Shown here one piece after another: positions 34,180 through 45,702 of a DNA stretch of 64,000 nt. The number at the start of each line of letters is the position of its first letter. Position 1 is the first letter of the stretch. A program made the translations under genes and the position numbers. Origin of the DNA: Prorocentrum cordatum (lineage: Eukaryota; Sar; Dinophyceae; Prorocentrales; Prorocentraceae); assembly GCA_963575745.1 (NCBI GenBank), contig CAUYUJ010018649.1, positions 534,123-598,122 on the forward strand, written 5' to 3'. A model generated the notes under the pieces. It searched no databases, was not told the DNA's origin, and worked only from the letters and a program-made list of their open reading frames with translations.

Positions 34180-35012
34180 CCCGTCCTGTCGCCCCCACGC
34201 TCGCCACCGACCTCAACCCAGTATGCTCCTCCTCCACATCCGCCCCATCTGCCCTCGTCTACCTCCATCCCCATGTCCTCGTCCTCGTCTTCCGCATCGC
34301 TCACCTCCAGGATCCCCTCAAGCTAGCGGCCTGCATCAGGGGCACATTCTGATACTTGTCGCAGTCCTTGATGCTCATGAACACGTACCTTGGGTAATGC
34401 CAAGGTCATCAGAACGATTGCAAGCACCATGGGAATGGCCATCGCGACATACTTGACCATCAAATCAACGCACGGGCGATGCCCATGCGTTCACTCGAGG
34501 GCCTGGTGCCGTCAGAACTCGGCTGAGCATCGCGTTGCCTCTGAAAGGTCGGACGCAGCCCATCCGATTCGCAGCCCGATCCAGCCACCGGCGGAAACCA
34601 TCACTGGCAAATGAGCTCGCTGCGTGATGGTATGGCAGCACTGTTCGACTAGCTCATCTTGTTGGGCACCACACTCGGGGAACGAATCGCAGGAGAATGC
34701 CAAGGCCAAGATATACCAAACAAACAGGATCTCTGCCACTCAACGTGACCACCCTGGTCGCACTCTGGGCTAACCGCTTTCTGAAGGCATCGAACCACAA
34801 GCAGAATGTGCCGACGCCACTCGCTTTGGATACAACCCCAAAACGAGAGGAACTGGTGCTGGACCGTGCGATTGGGCAGTCGTTGTGCCTCCGACACGGA
34901 CCGCCACCTGCAGCCATCGTGCTGCCATAGAGAACACCAGAGCAGGAACGGTGGGGCTGCCCTGGCCACGACGAGCCTCGGCCGCGAACATATTCCTCGA
35001 CCCAGATACCAA
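34180..35012 (-). pseudogene. Polytopic membrane-protein gene, broken reading frame
   Basis: Three minus-strand blocks in different frames read as one protein. One block is near 34960-34740 (GTFCLWFDAFRKRLAQSATR). The next is near 34737-34512, with a hydrophobic segment (EILFVWYILALAF) and Cys-rich QDELVEQCCH. The third is near 34470-34330, with a further hydrophobic segment (AMAIPMVLAIVLMTLAL). They end in an acidic tail (EVSDAEDEDED) near 34290. The junctions could be indels or short introns. I do not recognise the family. An upstream (CTC)n would encode poly-Glu on this strand. Confidence 0.4.
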
Positions 35013-35032
35013 AATCTCCTCCAGGAACGGCC

Positions 35033-35195
35033 TCCTCCTCCTCCTCCTCCTCCTCCTCCTCCTCCTCCCTCCTCCTCCTCCTCCTCTTACTCTTCCTCCT
35101 CCTCCTCCTCCTCCTCCTCCTCCTCCTCCTCCTCCTCCTCTTACTCTTCCTCCTCCTCCTCCTCCTCCTCCTCCTTCTCCTCCTCCTCCTCCTCC
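35033..35195. repeat. (CTC)n microsatellite
   Basis: Almost pure CTC for about 160 bp, with two TTACT interruptions that mark a duplicated segment (about 35085-35095 and 35140-35150). Confidence 0.95.
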
Positions 35196-36079
35196 GTCGC
35201 CTCCGGCCTTCTCTCAGCGTCTTGGCTGTGCGGCGACTGCTCGAGCGCGGTCGCTGCAAAAACGGTGCCCCGCAAGTCCAACCGCCACGAGGAGATGTGC
35301 GAGCGCATGCCCGCCGTGCCAGCACCCTGTTGAGCCTGGATTCCGAAAGGGCCGCGGCAGCGATGTCAAGCCGGATCTCGATCGGATCGAAGTCGACCTG
35401 GGGCGAGGAGGCCCTGCTGCCGCTCGGGGAACTCTTCGGGCCATGGCCACCTGCTCGGTCTCTCGGGAGCGCGCGAACATGGATTAACGATCCACGGATT
35501 TGGCGCGCGGTCGTCAGATGCATCATCCGGGGAGGTGCCCTCCCCAAAATTTCGGCCGTTGCCGCCACGTCCGGCTGCGGAAATCCGCAGTTTCCCACGG
35601 CAACGGGACCCGTCGCCCTTCCACGCCCCCCCTTGATCCATGTTCGCGATCGCCCGAGTCTCTGCGGCTCTCCCTGCCCGGGCAATGCAGGCTCATCTGG
35701 ACCCGAGCGAACCGGCATCGCGATCTGGGCCAAGGATCTCTGCGACCGCCGACCTGAGGGGCAACGTCTGGGGGTGAAACATTGAGCTGGAATCGGCGAT
35801 GCATCGCCGCCGTATCGGCGGTAGCCCCCGATAGCGAAATCGCACGTTCCTCGGCGACGTGGATTATCAGGCCCCTATCGGCAATGAATGGGCGGGTGGG
35901 GGTCGACACGTCAACTCCCCCCGCGGTGACCTATTCTAAGCCGCTTGAAGCGAAAAGTTCTTATGTCCCAGGGCCTTCCTTTGCTTTGGGGCAGGAGAAC
36001 TGATGTGGCAGCTGACGCGGTTCTCTACTTTTTCCTCCTTCTCTGGGCTCTCTACATGCTTCTCCATCTTTCTCTTGCA
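35196..36079. other. No recognisable gene
   Basis: GC-rich with many GATCGGATCG-type words, related to 24960-25110. A dispersed repeat copy begins with GAGCTGGAATCGGCGATGCA near 35793. Confidence 0.4.
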
Positions 36080-37300
36080 TGGTCCCAAGAGGGCCCCTAG
36101 GTTTCCAAAAGGGCCCCAAGGGGCGCCCAAGGGGCTCCAAGAAAAATCCAAAGAGGCTTCCAACGACTCTCAAGCGGTCTCAAAGAGGCCCTTCAGAGGA
36201 CTCAAGAGCCTCGCCCCCCCCCCAGGGGCAGCCAAGACGCTTCAAGAGGCTCCCGGGACTGTCAAGAGACGCCCAAGACGCCCCAAGAGGCCTCCAAGAA
36301 GCGACCAAGAGGGGCCCCTGAGGGCTCCAAGAGGCGATTTTAACGGTCCCAGAGGAGGGGCTGAAATCCCCACAGCCTTTTAGGGCGTGAGTGGTTTTGA
36401 TACCCCCCACTTCCAACCCCCTTGTTCCTCTTCGGTACCCCCTGGACCTGGACGAGGCCTTTCGCGAGCTGTCAGAGCGTCCAAGATGGCCCAAAATGGC
36501 TCCAAGAAGGCCCCGAACAGCTAAAGATGGCCTCCAAGATCGCTGAAGATAGCCCAGAAGATAGCCCCGCATGGCCAAATATAGCTTGCAATAGACCTCC
36601 AAGAGGCTTCAAGATCCCTCCAAGACGGCTCCAAGTGGCCAAAGGGCCTCCCAAGGACGCCCTAGAAAGGCCAACAACCGTCCAAAACCCAAGAGAAATC
36701 TGTGTTTTTGTTTGCCTTCTCGCCTTTTCGCTTCGGGTGGACTTCTGAAGCCTCAAAATGGCTCCAGGATGGACCCAGAGATCCCGAAGAGGGGTCCAAG
36801 AGGGGTCCAAGAGAGGCCCAAGACGGCCCCAAGAGCGCCCAAGACCGCCCCAAGAGCGTCCCAAGAGAGCTCCAAGAGGCGATTTGAAGGGCTCTGACGG
36901 AGAAATCCAAATTGACCCCGCCTTCTCTGTTGGTCGATGGCCTCCAAGATGGCCCATGGGAGGGTCAAGAGGGGCCCCAGATGGCTCCAAGATGGCTTCA
37001 AGAGCGCCCCGAGAGGCCCCCAAAAGGCCCGAACCCTTCTAAAACCTTCATTCGCTGGCCAAACGTGACAGAAGCGTGCTAGAATCTACGGTAACTGGTA
37101 AACGATGTTTCTAGTTCGCGCGCGCGGACCGGCCCATGAAGTCCCCGGACGATAAATACCCCAGCAAAGATGCGGTTTTCCGGACCCCCAGAGCGCTCCA
37201 AGACGGCCTCGAGAGGCCCCTAAGATAGTCAAAGAGGGCTCCGAGTCGCTGACCGATCGGTCCAAGACGTCCGAGATAGCCTCCAGACGGAACTCCATAA
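36080..37300. repeat. CCAAGA-rich arrays, block 5, with leader copy 3
   Basis: Array words as in block 1 from 36080 to 37020. A segment at 36378-36485 matches 14155-14265, and 36680-36765 matches 14810-14885. A leader copy at about 37090-37182 (GTAACTGGTAAACG, TTTCTAGTTCGCGCGCGCGG) is followed by another short array. Confidence 0.75.
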
Positions 37301-37302
37301 AT

Positions 37303-38110
37303 CGCTCTCGCCTCGCACGCGGAATCGAAAGCTGAAGCTAGAACGGCAAAGCTACAATGCACAAACAAATTTCAATGCACAACAAAAAACGCAATGCGAC
37401 ACAAAAAAAATACTTCCGATCATGGTGGTTGGCGCCGTGGGCTTCAGACCCTCCCTGGCCCTCCCCAAACCGCTCTCGCCTCGCGCGCGAAATCAAAAGC
37501 TGAAGATAGAGCGGAAAAGCTGCAATGCAACAAAAAACTGCAATGCAAACAAAAACTGCAATGCAAAAACAACTGTAACTCTGATCATGGTGGTTGGCGC
37601 CGTGGACTTCAGACCCCCCCTGGACCTCCCACGAAACCGCTCTCGCCTCGCACGCGGAACCCAAAGCTGAAGCTAGAACGGCAAAGCTGCAATGTAAAAA
37701 AAAACGCAATGCAACAAAACAACTGTACTCCTGATCATGGTGGTTGGCGCCGTGGGCTTCAGACCCTTCCTGGACCTCCCCAAACCGCTTTCGCCTCGCA
37801 CGCGGAATACAAAGCGGAAGCTAGAGCGGCAAAGCTGCAAAACTGCAATGCAACAAAAACTGCAATGCACAAAAAACAACGGTAATTCTAATCATGGTCG
37901 TTGGCGCCATGGACCTCAGACCCTCCCTAGACCTTCCCAAACCGCTCTCGCCTCGCACGCGGAATCCAAAGCGGAAGCTAGAGCGGCAAAGCTGCAATGC
38001 AAACAAAAACTGCAATGCACAAAAAACTGCAATGCAAAAAAAATGCATTCCGGTCGTCGTGGTGGTTGGCGCTGCCTCGCCAGACCTGCCCCAAACCACT
38101 CCCGCCTGGA
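37303..38110. repeat. 148-168-bp tandem repeat, about five units
   Basis: Units start CGCTCTCGCCTCGCACGCGG near 37303, 37471, 37638, 37786 and 37943. Each continues AAAGCTGAAGCTAGA, a variable run of GCAATGCA/AAAAACT words, then CATGGTGGTTGGCGCCGTGG. Unit length varies with the number of the inner words. Confidence 0.9.
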
Positions 38111-40500
38111 TCTTAAGCTAAGGCTGCAAGACGAAGCCCAAACCAGACCAACCAGACCCGGCAGGCCAGAACCAGACTTGTTCTCTGTAAGCGTGGCGTC
38201 CCGCCGTGCGCTGCACGGCTAATAACTTGATCCCCCCACAACGCTGTACCTGACGACCCTCTGTCCCAACCCGTGCGAGCGTCGGGCCAGAAGAGCCGCG
38301 CTCGGATGTGCCCACGGCGCACAACGGACGCCCTGCACGTCCAGCCAGGCCCACGTGCGGGTGCGTGCAGCCGTGCGGCGGGGGCCGCGGAGGGGTAAGG
38401 ACGCCGCTACAGCATCGCACACACCACCCTGCGACGAATCAATTGCGTGAAAAAAAGGGCCTCGACCACGTGGAGGGCGACGCTGGCACAGACGGGAATG
38501 TGAAGGGGGCTGATGGATCCGCAGACATTCACAGACACCTGCGCAAGAATCTCTCTACTCAAGCGTAGTATTCAATAACAGCGCAGACCGTTCCCCGCAT
38601 GATACAGGAGGCGAGTCGCGAACCCATCCTCCATGTCAGGTGCTTGTTTCATTCAAAGTGGCCGAGAGGTAGCTCCAACATGGCCAAGTCTTCTGCAATG
38701 ATAGGAAGCGTGTGACTGTAACCTGAACTTAATCAACCCTGGCAACAGCTTCTACTGGATGTTCCCTCGGCTCCAAAACTGATCCGTTGTGTAGCTATGC
38801 GCACGAATCGAAGTGGAGAAATAAGAACGTGGCAAGCGGACAAACTGCAAACAGCTAATGCTCAAATGCAAACGCACCATCACGTGTGTGACCAAATGGG
38901 TTGTGGCGTGTCGCCAGGAGAGATAGCAGCGGCAAGGCCGAGATACATGCGGATCAAGACAGGCTGCAATTATGTACGCATGGGGTGCCGCTGAACTTCC
39001 ATCTGCTCGCAGCACTGGACGAAAGCCAACTTGCCCTCCCAGTCTGTCTCATAGATCGACTCCTGCAATACCCAACAATACCGGCCAATACGCGGCAGCA
39101 ACGCGGGGCCGAATACCGCGGATCATAGTACACTCGCTTTGCCATTGCTGCTGCACGCGCGTGTAGAGTCTGGCCGATGAGTTGAGAGGAGATCTGCCCG
39201 CTCCATCGCAACGACTCGTCAAGCATGGATCTCACCACACGAGCACACGCGTGCACAGAACTCCCGCGCATTACTAAACTACGCCGATTCCCTTCCCGAG
39301 AATCCTTCTCTCGTCGAGCAGCCTTCCAATCCAATGTGATGTGATCGGTGCAGCTTCACTTCAGAACCACAACCAACATGTTCCCCCGCGCTTCCACCTG
39401 ACCTCTGCCTGCTCAACCTTCTCCTCCCGTGCTCTCGTGCCACCACTGACCTGAGGCTGGCAATGCGCCTTGAGCACGTCGTGAGATGCCCCAGGACTCA
39501 CACAGCTACGAGCGCTGGCCGTACTGGGGCCATGCCGGAGAATTCTTGGGCGATCTTTGGGGTCTCCTGGGCCGTCTCGACGCCAAGTGTGAAAATCCGT
39601 CAAACACTTAAGGAACATCAATGACGTTGGCCTCTTCCGACCTCACGAGGACCGCAAGAATCTCGAGGGGATCGCAGCCCCGAGCTGCTGGAAATCCCAG
39701 GCGCTCTCGGGGCGCGCCGCACGGGTCTCCCGAGGCTCAGGACGGTGCTGCAGGCAAGAAGGCCCCGGCAAGGCTCCCAGCCCCCAAGACAGGAGCAGGA
39801 GCTTCCCCAAGACCCCTCGGCGGACCCCGAGTCACGGTGGCGGGAGAATCGCCAGAGGCCGACGTATGGCCAGTTCAGTACTCGACCACGCCTGGCTCAG
39901 AGGAGGGGCAGCACTCGACCTGGAATCGGCAACTCCTCGCCGACGGGTCGGCCGATAGGCCCCCGATCGCACATCCGCAGGATCCTGGGCGGGGTGGGCC
40001 ATCGGGCACCTTATCAGCAGTGAATGTGCGATTGGAAATCGAGGCGTCCCCCCATGAGCCTATCCCTCCCCCAACGTTGCCCCTGACCCGAGATCCTCGT
40101 CGTCTGGCTTTCGGGTCCTAACTCGGCTCTAGGGCGGACGTGCGAGACGATCCGGATTCCACTGTAACACCCTCGGCGAGGCGCAGCTGCTGAAGACATC
40201 CCTAGGCTGGAAAGCCACCAAGGAAAGACCAAGACGTCCGAAAGCCTCAAACCTCAAACCTGAAACTTCACGTTGCCCCTGATCTGAGGGATGCACTCGC
40301 CGACGCGCCCAGACACCTCCAAGACGTCGGCCTGGCCAGCAGCTCGAGCCGAGCTCCAACGCTGCGGCGGGCGCGGGGACTTCCTGACAGGCGGCCTCCC
40401 TGGGCTCGCGACCCAGGAGTCTCTGGGGTCGCGTGCCTGGCGATCTGGAGTCGTGGAATGGGCTTTTGTGTCGCCGCTGAGATTGGACGGCGGATATTTG
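38111..40500. other. No gene established; possible exons at 38.9-39.3 kb
   Basis: 38740-39340 has less skewed composition than the surroundings. Minus-strand snatches such as IYETDWEGKLAFVQCCEQME (about 39052-38993) look protein-like but are broken by stops and frame changes, with no family match. The rest is GC-rich. A dispersed repeat copy (CGACCTGGAATCGGCAAC) lies near 39917. Confidence 0.35.
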
Positions 40501-40759
40501 GGCCATGTGTATTCTCTCCGTCTCTCCTTCTTTCTCTCTCTCTCTGTCTCTCCTTCCCCCTCTCCCATAGATCCAATGTGCTGCTTCACTTACATGGGGG
40601 TCTCCGAACTTCACGACTTTGGGCCCCAAAGTCCCAACCCTTCCCAAGAGCCAGATTTTCAAACCGAAGAGCTGTTGGGCCCAACGAGGGCCCTTGGAGG
40701 CACAACGCGGCAAAAACTTTCGCATTGAACAGTTCTCAATGCGGTGGAGGTTTGGGCCT

Positions 40760-40842
40760 CCTTCTCTCTCTCTCTCTCTCTCCCTCTTTCCCTCTCTCTC
40801 TCTCTTTCTCTGTCTCGCCCTCTCTCTCTCTCTCTCTCTGTG
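40760..40842. repeat. (CT)n tract
   Basis: CT dinucleotide runs with TTC and CCC interruptions. A smaller CT tract lies at 40510-40562. Confidence 0.9.
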
Positions 40843-41095
40843 TTGGGCCCCCCTGGTGGCGCGAGGGGTGAGCGACACCCTCCGCCTCGGCGTCGCCCTC
40901 GGAGTGGCCCCCACCCGGGACACCTCCCCCGCGAGTCTCCTCCGGCCGCGCGGTGGAGCAGTCGATGACGGTGTGGATGCCGATGAGAGAGGTCGGCAGG
41001 CTCTGCTTCCTTATGGAAGAAGGAATGACGTGTTAGCAAGCGTGAATCCCACACAATGTATTTCTAGAAAACTATGTTGTGTCATCTACGTTGTG

Positions 41096-41097
<2 letters not shown>

Positions 41098-41141
<44 letters not shown>
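41098..41141. repeat. (TA)n microsatellite
   Basis: About 43 bp of pure TA immediately before the satellite leader. Confidence 0.97.
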
Positions 41142-41142
<1 letters not shown>

Positions 41143-41157
41143 TTACAAATATCAGCT

Positions 41158-42415
41158 GGCCCCCTTGTGGGGCCACCAGGCTGTAGGGCGAAGGTTCGCA
41201 GTTTTCTGTACCAGTTGCAGCTTCCAGTTTCCACTGTTACAATTCTGCTTCTTGCGGCATACTGTTCATTGTTGATGGACCGCGCGAGGGGGGGGAGGCC
41301 CAAACGGGCAGGTTTAGCACGCCCTGAGCGTGTGCTCTGAATTGCTTGGGTGCGTAAAAATTACCACCCCTCACACAGATCGGCGGGGTCAGGGTCCAAA
41401 AACACATGGGATTTGCAACATTTCTGAAATTCGGTGGCACCCGTCACGCAGATCGGCGGGGTCAGGGTCCAAAAACATTGGATTTGCCACATTTCTGAAA
41501 TTTGCTGGCACCCCTCACGCAGATCGGCGGGCTCAGGGTCCGAAAACATACCGGATTCGCCACATTTCTAACATTCGGTGGCACTCCTCACGCAGATCGG
41601 CAGGATCAGGGTGCAAACACACACGGGATTTGCTACATTTCTAACATTCGGTGGCACCCCTCACGCAGATCGGCGGGGTCAGGGTCCAAAAACACATGGG
41701 GTTTGCAACATTTCTGAAATTCGGTGGCACCCCTCACGCAGATCGGCGGGGTCAGGGTCCAAAAACACATGGGATTTGCAACATTTCTGAAATTCGGTGG
41801 CACCCGTCATGCAGATCGGCGGGGTCAGGGTCCAAAAACATTGGATTTGCCACATTTCTGAAATTTGCTGGCACCCCTCACGCAGATCGGCGGGCTCAAG
41901 GTCCGAAAACACACGGGATTCGCCACAGTTCTAACATTCGGTGGCACTCCTCACGCAGATCGGCAGGATCAGGGTGCAAACACACACGGGATTTGCTACA
42001 TTTCTAACATTCGGTGGCACCCCTCACGCAGATCGGCGGGGTCAGGGTCCAAAAACACATGGGATTTGCAACATTTCTGAAATTCTGTGGCACCCCTCAC
42101 GCAGATCGGCGGGGTCAGGGTTCAAAAGCACATGGGATTTGCCACATGTCTGAAATTGGCACCCCTCCCGCAGATCGGCGGGGGCAGGGTCCGAAAAGCC
42201 ATGGGATTTGCCACATGTCTGAGATTCGGTGGCACCCTCACGCGGGTCGACAGGGTCAGGGTCAAAAAGCACATGGGATTTGCCACATGTCTGACATTCG
42301 GCGGCACCCATCACGCAGATCTGTAGGGTCAGGGTCCAAAAACACATGGAATTGGCAACATTTCTGAAATTCGGTGGCACCCCTCACGCAGATCCGTAGA
42401 GTCAGGGTCGAAAAA
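41158..42415. repeat. Leader plus 73-bp satellite, locus 2, with higher-order repeat
   Basis: The leader (GGGGCCACCAGGCTGTAGGG onward) matches 22598-22820. From about 41366 there are about 14 monomers of 73 bp built on CCTCACGCAGATCGGCGGGG and ATTTCTGAAATTCGGTGG. Monomers from 41438 and from 41801 form a five-monomer higher-order unit of 363 bp. The same ordered variants recur: a shortened ACATTGGATTTGCC monomer, one with GGGCTCA, one with CACTCCTCACG and GGCAGGATCAGG, then two standard monomers. Later monomers (42087 on) are more diverged. A unit of 73 bp rotates the frame, so frames open and close artificially. Confidence 0.95.
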
Positions 42416-42559
42416 CAAACAGGTCCCGACACTGCTTCACGGCGGCGCCCAGACCTCATGATTTAGCTTTTGCATCTCCCATTATCCGAGACAGGGGGCC
42501 GGCGGCATGGGGCGAAGCCCTTACGGATATAATCAGATTTACATATATACGTATATATG

Positions 42560-43190
42560 GATTCACCTCCCTTTACTGTCTAGATGTGCCCCGCTGTATG
42601 TGCATGCACAGGTGCGTGTGTACTAATGTGTATACATTATTGTGTAGGTGTGTGTGTACATGTATGTCTACATAATACAAACATGCCGGCTATATACATG
42701 AATGTGTACTTGTATACATACATACATACATACATACATGCATACATACATACATACATAAATGCATGCATGTATGTGCGGCTATGTATGCATAGGTACG
42801 TGTACATGCATATGTGCATGATTATGTATACGTGAACGTGAACACATGTATAGGTGTATGTAAATGTATATGTACATGTGTCTGCACATGTACAGAACAA
42901 GTGTGATGCCGATGTGTACGTTTACGTATGTATGTACCTCTAGGTAAACGTGCGTATGTAAACGTATGTAGTTGTGTATGTGTACATGCGTGTAGCTGCT
43001 TTATGGATATGCACGTGCGCGTGTATAATTATCGGTATGTGTAGTGTATGCGCATGTATATGACTGTGCATGTGTATGTGTACATGCATATGTATATGTA
43101 CATTTGTGTACATATGTATGTATGTGTAGATGTATGTAGAGTACACATGCATGCATGTATGGACATGTACAACCTCTAAGTCCACCAGCA
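42560..43190. repeat. TGTA/CATA-rich simple sequence
   Basis: About 600 bp rich in TGTATG, ACATAC and GCATG words. It includes a near-pure CATA run at 42718-42760 and is conspicuously AT-richer than its surroundings. Confidence 0.9.
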
Positions 43191-43259
43191 TACGCAAACA
43201 AACCATGCAACTATATACATTTGGAAATGCACATTTGCATATGCGTGCGTGTGCGTGTG

Positions 43260-43670
43260 CCTGCTACTCTCCCTCTCCCTCTCTCTCTCTCTCCCTTCTC
43301 CTTTCCGCTGTCCACTTGACCAGCCAACCTGCACGCCAGCAGATGGTACGCTCCCGGCTCCGCCCTGCAAATCTGCCGCCGTCCACAGCTGCCAAGCAGC
43401 AACTTACTATATCGGCCCCTCCGCTCCTCGTCCTTCTCCGACAGATCCTCATCCTCCTCGGGCTGTTCCCCTCAATCCTCCTTGTCCTCCGCCTCCTCCT
43501 CATCATCACCATCACCAGCAGCATCAGCATCAGCATCAGCATCAACATCCGCTTCAGCAGCATAATCATCATCAACATCATCAGCATAACCAGTATCGCC
43601 ACCATCACCAACACGTTATCATGATCAACATCATCACCACCACCACCACCATCATCACCAGCCTCTCCCC
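43260..43670. repeat. CT tract and CAT/CAG triplet tract
   Basis: CT runs at 43267-43295 and CAT/CAG/CAC triplets at 43498-43665. Intervening sequence shows no recognisable gene. Confidence 0.8.
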
Positions 43671-44768
43671 CATGACGCTGCATTTCTCCGCTCTGTCTCA
43701 GGCTGCTGTCCTCCCCTGCCTGGCCTACCTGTACACATCCTTCCTCCCTGCGTTGTTCTCGCTCCAGCCTCCTTCCCTCTTGCCCCCAATTCCACTCGAA
43801 CGGTGCTGCATGAACGACCGTACCACCCACCCCCCGCGCGTTGTGCGTGCCAGCATGTCTGTCAGCTGCCTCCGACCCCGCAGACACGTGTTAGGGGCCA
43901 CCAACCTACCTGCTTTTCCCTTTCACTCTGAATAGCCGCAGGCCGTCCCCAGAATGGCCGAAGATCGCCCCACGGCGGCAGCAGGCAGGGCAGAGTTCGC
44001 CTCGAGATCAGCCTGAGACCGAAGCCTTCCCAGAACCCCATAAAGTGCCAGAGAAGCCCTAACAGGCCCGTGTAGATTTCGAAAGGGCGCCTTCAAGAAC
44101 CATCGAACAATTACAATGGGGCCAACACATTGAAACACAGTTGTGTTTCTGGAATACACGTTTATCTTCCCATGTTGTGCGTCTTCCCTTAATGCCCTGC
44201 ATACTATGGCATCAGAAAGCCTTAAGAAGACCTCAAGGGGGTCCCATAGCGCCGCAGAAGCATCCCAAGCCCCAACCACAGGACGGGCAGAGAACATCCC
44301 AAAAGGGCCAACGACAAGCAAGGCCACACCAGACCGCAAACGGGCCCTCCGGAAACCCCCGACAGGCACAAAGAGGCCACCAAGACGCCCAAGAAGCCCG
44401 CGAGAAGCCTCCAAGCCGCCAAGGTCCAACGCAACAAGTATGCGACTTGCCACAACGGGGAGGGGTAGCCGCAGATAGTTGGACAGCCGAATCGAAGCGA
44501 TTCGTGATGCACGGAGCTGGCGTGAGCGGCACAGTGCGGCCAGATCGTGACGATGCGCGGCAAGCCTGCAAGGCACGTGGACGCCAAAATGAAGCCGAAA
44601 TGAGAAGCCCACGTCCTATAGCTAAACGATAGGATGGGCCTAGAGGCAGGGATGGAAAATTACTCACCCTTCTGATGCCGATTTACTGTACAATTCTGGG
44701 GGGGGCGGGGCGATGGGTGCCACCGTGATTCAAATGCAGTTCGCGAGTGTCCGAATGCATCCGCAGGG
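43671..44768. other. No recognisable gene; CCAAGA-like block at 44215-44430
   Basis: Mixed GC-rich sequence. The CCAAGA-type words are sparser here than in blocks 1-5. A duplicated left end of family A (GCTTCATGTCGGGCGTGTCC) lies at about 44770-44790, without a right end. Confidence 0.4.
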
Positions 44769-44854
44769 CCTGCTTCATGTCGGGCGTGTCCCCCAAGCCT
44801 TGCCCGATCACAAGCCTTGCCCGATCACAAGCCTACAGACCCCAAAGCCTTGCT

Positions 44855-45046
44855 TCATGTCGGGCGTGTCCCCCTACAGGGAGATTTTCGACGAAAAATA
44901 AGAAAATCCCCAAAAAAGATTCCAAAAACGTCAAAAAACAACTGAAGAAAAAATCCCAAAACTATTCTTGGACTATTGTTTGACTATTGTTGGGGTATTT
45001 TTTATGTTTCGTCGAAAATCCCCCTGTAGGGGGACAGGCCCGACTG
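44855..45046. mobile_element. MITE-like element, family A (copy 4)
   Basis: A 192-bp element with inverted arms (ATGTCGGGCGTGTCCCCCTA and the matching right arm), flanked by the exact 10-bp direct repeat AAGCCTTGCT (44845-44854 and 45047-45056). The arms continue through GATTTTCGACGAAAAATAA on the left and TTCGTCGAAAATCCCCCTG on the right. Confidence 0.9.
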
Positions 45047-45300
45047 AAGCCTTGCTCGACGCTCAGCCTCCCAGACCCTCCGCGAAGCCCGGTGCCCAAC
45101 GCTGCCCAATCCCCTACGCTGCCCAACACTTTCAGCACGCCTCGTTTTCAGCAGAGAGAGAGCTGCAGTGAGATGCTACTGGCAGGGGGCCGCAGCTGCC
45201 GCCTCAGAAGGGAGCCCTCGACGACGGTGGCGCCCCAGTCCACCTCGGAGGCGCCCGCTTCGGAGATTCGGAGAAGGGGCCCGATGTGCAGAGACATGCA

Positions 45301-45458
45301 TTACCAGCCTGGAACATATCCCTATCCTTATCCTGGGCACCTCCTCATCACGATGCCAATCGTAGGGATTCCCCTATTTTTGCAGGGCGAATCCCTAAGA
45401 TTGTCGTCGCCTTTTGGCGTGTCAATCTTAGGGATAGGGATACGTTCGAGGCTGGTAA
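45301..45458. mobile_element. MITE-like element, family B (copy 2 of 3)
   Basis: A 158-bp element with perfectly inverted outermost nine bases (TTACCAGCC and GGCTGGTAA), flanked by ATGCA (45296-45300 and 45459-45463). It lies in the opposite orientation to the copy at 59675. Confidence 0.9.
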
Positions 45459-45617
45459 ATGCACCATCAGAACTCAGCCGACAAAGAACGGTACAACATC
45501 AACTCGTTCTGGCCAAAGGGGCGACTGCCACGGGGCAGCTGGAAAAACTCATATCTCCGCGCGCAGCCGCTTCTCAGCCGCCCGGGAAAAGGCGCCTCCG
45601 GCGGAGGAGGAGGGCGA

Positions 45618-45676
45618 CCAGGTAGGTGAGGAGGAGGAGGAGGAGGAGGAGGAGGAGGAGGAGGAGGAGGAGGCGT
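45618..45676. repeat. (GAG)n microsatellite
   Basis: Near-pure GAG run of about 45 bp, just upstream of the histone-like protein fragment. Confidence 0.9.
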
Positions 45677-45702
45677 AGCAGGAGGGCGACGACGAGAACA
45701 TG

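Noticed and set aside
40459-41275. Ser/Leu-rich frames at the CT tracts
   Set aside because: Encoded by CT repeats and the (TA)n tract, with no independent support.
41330-42367. Series of overlapping 60-118-codon frames with similar peptides
   Set aside because: Produced by the 73-bp satellite, whose unit rotates through all three frames.
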